Source: Collinsella sp. (GTDB lineage Bacteria; Actinomycetota; Coriobacteriia; Coriobacteriales; Coriobacteriaceae). From it: DNA of 8,422 nucleotides. Where the stretch lies: the NCBI GenBank assembly GCA_019414465.1, contig DXLY01000084.1, forward strand, positions 1-8,422. The letters run 5' to 3'. Below the pieces are notes generated by a model. That model was not told where the DNA came from, did not search any database, and saw only the letters and a list, made by a program, of their open reading frames with translations. A program made the position numbers and the translations under genes. Below are positions 5,995 through 8,422 of this stretch, one piece after another. Position 1 is the first letter of the stretch. Every line of letters starts with the position of its first letter.

Positions 5995-6016
5995 GAAGGC
6001 CCCGAAAGGGGCCTTC
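5995..6016. terminator. Hairpin terminator between murB and the CHAP gene, probably bidirectional
   Basis: GAAGGCCCC and GGGGCCTTC form a perfect 9-bp stem around a GAAA loop, starting four bases after the murB stop. Read on the minus strand, the stem is followed by TCTTTT, so it is a better intrinsic terminator for the convergent CHAP gene. On the plus strand only a loose AT-rich tail (ACCATATTTATT) follows. Confidence 0.8.
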
Positions 6017-6071
6017 ACCATATTTATTCAGATAACCCAGTCCGGTGTGTCGCGCCCCGAATCCGAGAGGG

Positions 6072-6196
6072 CCGGGACAGTCCGAGAGGCATAAGGTTGA
6101 TCGCGAGTTCCGCACGAGCCGGAGAGCACTTAATGTGCTCTCCGTGCGAGCAGGACTGCCCGAGCAGGCAACCTTATGCCTCTCGGACTGTCCCGG
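6072..6196. repeat. Perfect 28-bp inverted repeat enclosing a second hairpin
   Basis: Bases 6072-6099 are the exact reverse complement of 6169-6196 (arm begins CCGGGACAGTCCGAGAGG). The 69 bases between them contain another hairpin: GGAGAGCAC (6121-6129) pairs with GTGCTCTCC (6135-6143) around TTAAT. This is extended by CGCAC (6111-6115) with GTGCG (6144-6148), leaving a five-base bulge on the left strand. CGAGCAGG occurs twice on the right side (6147-6154 and 6161-6168). It ends 12 bases from the CHAP gene stop. A transcript from either strand could fold into one long interrupted stem. The function is unknown. Confidence 0.9.
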
Positions 6197-6208
6197 ACCA
6201 AGCCGCAG

Positions 6209-7414
6209 CTACGACAGCGCAATACCGCCGAGCCAGCCCCAACGCACGCCAGAGCCAGTGCCATAGAAGCTAATAAACGAATCGAGCGACTTAGACGTAA
6301 TGGCTCCCTCATTGCTCATAACGATGCCGCCGCCAACGTAGATACCCACATGACCGTAGATAAGGCCCGGAGCACCCGTGCCGCTGTGCGAGGAATCGGC
6401 CACGATCATGCCCACCTGCAGCGCCGAGCGGTCGGAGCTATAGCACCAGGCGTTAAACATGTCGCACGCATTGCCTCCAAAGTAGCCAACGCCGGCGTTA
6501 CGGAAGACATTGGTGACCCACGCCGCGCACCAGTTCTGACCCGGCGAAGGCGTGGAGTAGCACGCGTTGACGACAGCCTGCTGCTTGCCCGAGCCGGCAT
6601 TCTGCTGCGGGGTTCCGGGCGCGTACGATCCACCACCCGAGCTCGAACCACCCGAGTAGGAATTGTTCTTGTTCGCGGCAGCCGCGGCAGCGGCAGCCTT
6701 CCTAGCGGCCTCCTCAGCCTGGGCGGCAGCGAGGATCTCGGAATCGCGCTGAGCCATGAGCTCCTTGACGTCGTCGGAAAGACCGTTCAGCACGGTCTGG
6801 ACTTCTTGCTGCTTGGCCTGCATGTCCTGCATCTGGGCAGTCTGCTGGTCCTTGAGCTTCTCTAAGTCGGCCTTCTGCGACTCGAGCTCGGTCTTTTGCG
6901 CATCGAGCTCTTCCTGGATGGTCTGAATGTCCTCGATGGCGTCGCGGTCGCTCTTGTTGATCTTCTCAACGTAATGCGCGTTGGCGACGAGTTCCTCAAA
7001 CGAGCCAGAGGCCAGCAACAGCGACAGGATGTTCGTGCCGCCGGACTTGTAGCTGGCGGCCACGCGATCGGAAAGGTCGTTGCGCTTCTTCTTGAGCTCG
7101 GCCTTCTTTTCATCGATCTGGGCCTGCGTGTCGTCAATCTTGCCCTGGACATTCTCGATGTCGTTGAGGGTCTGGGCATTCTTGTTGGCCAGCGCCGCAT
7201 ACTCATTTGCGATGCTGTCGAGCTGGGCCTGAACCTCGTCGAGCTGGGCCTGGGCGGCATTCAGTTTATCGGTGGTTTCTTTGGAAGCCTCCGCCGCATG
7301 GGCGCGAGCGGGCAGGCCAAAAAGAACTGCCGCAGAAGCGGCGCCGAACAGGGCCTTGAGGGCAGTGCGGCGCGAGAGCTCCTGGGAAAGGATGGAATCG
7401 CTGTTTGGTGACAT
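6209..7414 (-). CDS. Tat-exported coiled-coil CHAP-domain peptidoglycan hydrolase (PcsB/CwlO-like layout)
   Basis: This 401-residue protein begins with a twin-arginine signal peptide: SRRTALK (14-20), a hydrophobic stretch to about 35, and a likely cleavage after ARAHA near residue 40. Residues 42-235 are a long charged, Gln/Glu/Lys/Ala-rich coiled coil, broken near 125-150 by SGGTNILSLLLASGSFEELV, a segment typical of PcsB/CwlO-type hydrolases. An alanine run (239-247) and a Gly/Ser linker (250-278) lead to a C-terminal CHAP/NlpC-P60-like domain (about 280-400). Its likely catalytic cysteine is Cys296 (QNWCAAWV) and the histidine is His355 (YGHVGIYVG). Such enzymes cut peptide stem or cross-bridge bonds during division, often activated through FtsEX. 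The start at 7414 has GGAG five bases upstream. The gene is convergent with murB and divergent from galE. Confidence 0.92.
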   Translation of the reverse strand: MSPNSDSILSQELSRRTALKALFGAASAAVLFGLPARAHAAEASKETTDKLNAAQAQLDEVQAQLDSIANEYAALANKNAQTLNDIENVQGKIDDTQAQIDEKKAELKKKRNDLSDRVAASYKSGGTNILSLLLASGSFEELVANAHYVEKINKSDRDAIEDIQTIQEELDAQKTELESQKADLEKLKDQQTAQMQDMQAKQQEVQTVLNGLSDDVKELMAQRDSEILAAAQAEEAARKAAAAAAAANKNNSYSGGSSSGGGSYAPGTPQQNAGSGKQQAVVNACYSTPSPGQNWCAAWVTNVFRNAGVGYFGGNACDMFNAWCYSSDRSALQVGMIVADSSHSGTGAPGLIYGHVGIYVGGGIVMSNEGAITSKSLDSFISFYGTGSGVRWGWLGGIALS

Positions 7415-7458
7415 ATGTACTCCGTTACATGCTTATTTATATGTCGCTCAACTCATAC

Positions 7459-7486
7459 ATATTAGCGTACATATGGCGCGTCCCAA
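7459..7486 (-). promoter_or_regulatory. Promoter candidate of the CHAP hydrolase gene
   Basis: The minus strand has TTGGGA (7486-7481) and TAATAT (7464-7459) with a 16-bp spacer, each matching consensus at four of six positions. It ends 44 bases before the ATG at 7414. An alternative -10 box TATAAA lies nearer the gene (about 7436-7441). Copies of TACATAT at 7456-7462 and 7468-7474, spaced 12 bp, overlap this promoter. Confidence 0.35.
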
Positions 7487-7616
7487 CGATTTCCACGAAC
7501 GGCAGGAAACTGCAAGGTCGGCGGCTCGTAAGCAAATACCAAAGATCAGGTTATGCGTACGCAAGCTCTTATATGAGTACGTTAACATAATCCTCTGCTT
7601 TTCCTACAGCGCACGA

Positions 7617-7643
7617 TTTGGGCGTCCCTGCCTGCGCTATACT
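7617..7643 (+). promoter_or_regulatory. Promoter candidate of galE
   Basis: TATACT (7638-7643) is a good -10 box 37 bases before the galE ATG. TTTGGG (7617-7622) at a 15-bp spacing is a poor -35 box. Confidence 0.4.
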
Positions 7644-7680
7644 CCCCTGAAGAAGTGTTCCTGATTCGATAGGAGACTAC

Positions 7681-8422
7681 ATGTCCAAAGCACTCGACCC
7701 CAAAGACACCTGTGTCCTCGTTACCGGTGGCGCCGGCTTTATCGGCTCGCACACCGTCGTTCAGCTGCTCGAGGGTGGCTACCAGGTCGTCATCGTCGAT
7801 GATCTCTCCAACTCCAGCGCCGTCGCCGTCGACCGCGTCAAGACCATCGTGGGCGACGAGGCCGCCAAGAACCTCACCTTCTACGAGGCCAACGTGCTCG
7901 ACCGCGATGCGATGAACAAGATCTTCGATACCCATCAGATCGACCGCGTCATCCACTTTGCCGGCTTTAAGGCCGTCGGCGAGTCGGTGAGCAAGCCCGT
8001 CGAGTACTACCACAACAACATCGAGAACACCCTGGTGCTCATCGACGTCATGCGCAACCATGGCTGCAAGTCCATCATCTTCTCGAGCTCCTCGACCGTC
8101 TACGGCGACCCGGACAACCCGCCCGTCACCGAGGAGGATCCTAAGAAGCCCGCGACCAACCCCTATGGTTGGACCAAGTGGATGATCGAGCAGATCCTTA
8201 TGGACGTCCACACCGCCGACCCCGAGTGGGACGTCGTGCTACTCCGTTATTTCAATCCCATCGGCGCCCATCCGTCGGGCCTGATCGGCGAGGATCCCAA
8301 GGGCATCCCCAACAACCTGGTGCCCTATGTCGCCCAGGTCGCCGTGGGCAAGCTCGAGGCCGTTCAGGTCTTTGGCAACGACTACCCCACCCCCGACGGC
8401 ACCGGCGTGCGCGATTACATCC
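7681..8422 (+). CDS. galE: UDP-glucose 4-epimerase GalE (N-terminal 247 residues, cut by window end)
   Basis: GalE is a cytosolic NAD-dependent short-chain dehydrogenase/reductase that interconverts UDP-galactose and UDP-glucose, feeding the Leloir pathway and cell-surface polysaccharides. The N-terminal Rossmann motif VTGGAGFIGSHTVVQLL starts near residue 14. HFAGFKAVGESV follows, then SSSSTVYG carrying the catalytic serine, the YGWTK pair of the Tyr-x-x-x-Lys active site, and LLRYFNPIGAHPSG. The reading frame is open at the window edge (last complete codons GVRDYI), so about 90-100 residues are missing by comparison with a usual 330-340-residue GalE. The ATG at 7681 follows AGGAG at five bases. 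The upstream gene is divergent, so galE starts its own transcript. Confidence 0.97.
   Translation, partial: MSKALDPKDTCVLVTGGAGFIGSHTVVQLLEGGYQVVIVDDLSNSSAVAVDRVKTIVGDEAAKNLTFYEANVLDRDAMNKIFDTHQIDRVIHFAGFKAVGESVSKPVEYYHNNIENTLVLIDVMRNHGCKSIIFSSSSTVYGDPDNPPVTEEDPKKPATNPYGWTKWMIEQILMDVHTADPEWDVVLLRYFNPIGAHPSGLIGEDPKGIPNNLVPYVAQVAVGKLEAVQVFGNDYPTPDGTGVRDYI

Noticed and set aside
6045..6266. Short plus-strand open reading frame covering the nested palindrome
   Set aside because: Its sequence is imposed by the inverted repeat and the end of the CHAP gene; no ribosome binding site and no protein-like pattern.
7415..7480. c-di-AMP (ydaO-type) riboswitch before the cell-wall hydrolase
   Set aside because: Such riboswitches are known before actinobacterial hydrolase genes, but the leader here is only about 40-65 bases and shows no matching structure.
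7582..8211. 209-residue minus-strand open reading frame opposite galE
   Set aside because: Antisense to the GalE Rossmann domain, and it runs over the galE promoter; no domain-like content.
1..8422. CRISPR array, tRNA, rRNA, phage or insertion-sequence genes
   Set aside because: No regularly spaced repeats, no cloverleaf or rRNA signature, and no transposase, integrase or phage-like proteins were seen on either strand.

Overview
The window looks like chromosomal DNA from a high-GC, Gram-positive actinobacterium with clear Shine-Dalgarno sites. The style of the GalE, MurB and regulator proteins suggests a gut Coriobacteriia, most like Collinsella. This is an inference from protein and codon style, not a database result. 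Nothing points to a phage, plasmid or insertion sequence.

Layout. Positions 1-4844 all read on the minus strand. In transcription order they hold a LacI-family regulator (3816-4844), a small protein of unknown function (3079-3567), two GntR/UTRA regulators that overlap by 16 bases (2273-3040 and 1575-2288), a two-SIS-domain sugar-phosphate enzyme (266-1381), and the start of a second SIS-domain protein that leaves the window at base 1. murB (5028-5990, plus) diverges from lacI. It converges on a Tat-exported, PcsB/CwlO-like coiled-coil CHAP cell-wall hydrolase (6209-7414, minus). galE (7681 to beyond 8422, plus) diverges from the hydrolase and is cut by the window end.

How the parts may work together. 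The two SIS proteins behind a regulated promoter look like the start of a catabolic operon for a phosphorylated amino sugar or glycated amine. The two UTRA regulators are the obvious candidates to sense its sugar phosphate, and the promoter region at about 1407-1518 carries two different operator-like motifs. murB, the CHAP hydrolase and galE all relate to cell-envelope building or remodelling. A matched pair of operator-like sites (core GCAATCnnTTGA) lies just downstream of the -10 boxes of the divergent lacI and murB promoters, so the LacI-type protein may control both itself and murB.

The most striking non-coding elements are two long perfect inverted repeats. One has 31-bp arms at 3689-3761. 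The other has 28-bp arms at 6072-6196 and encloses a second hairpin. Each lies just downstream of the stop codon of a minus-strand gene. No gap between genes exceeds 300 bases; the largest (3568-3815 and 7415-7680) are covered by the promoter and repeat entries.
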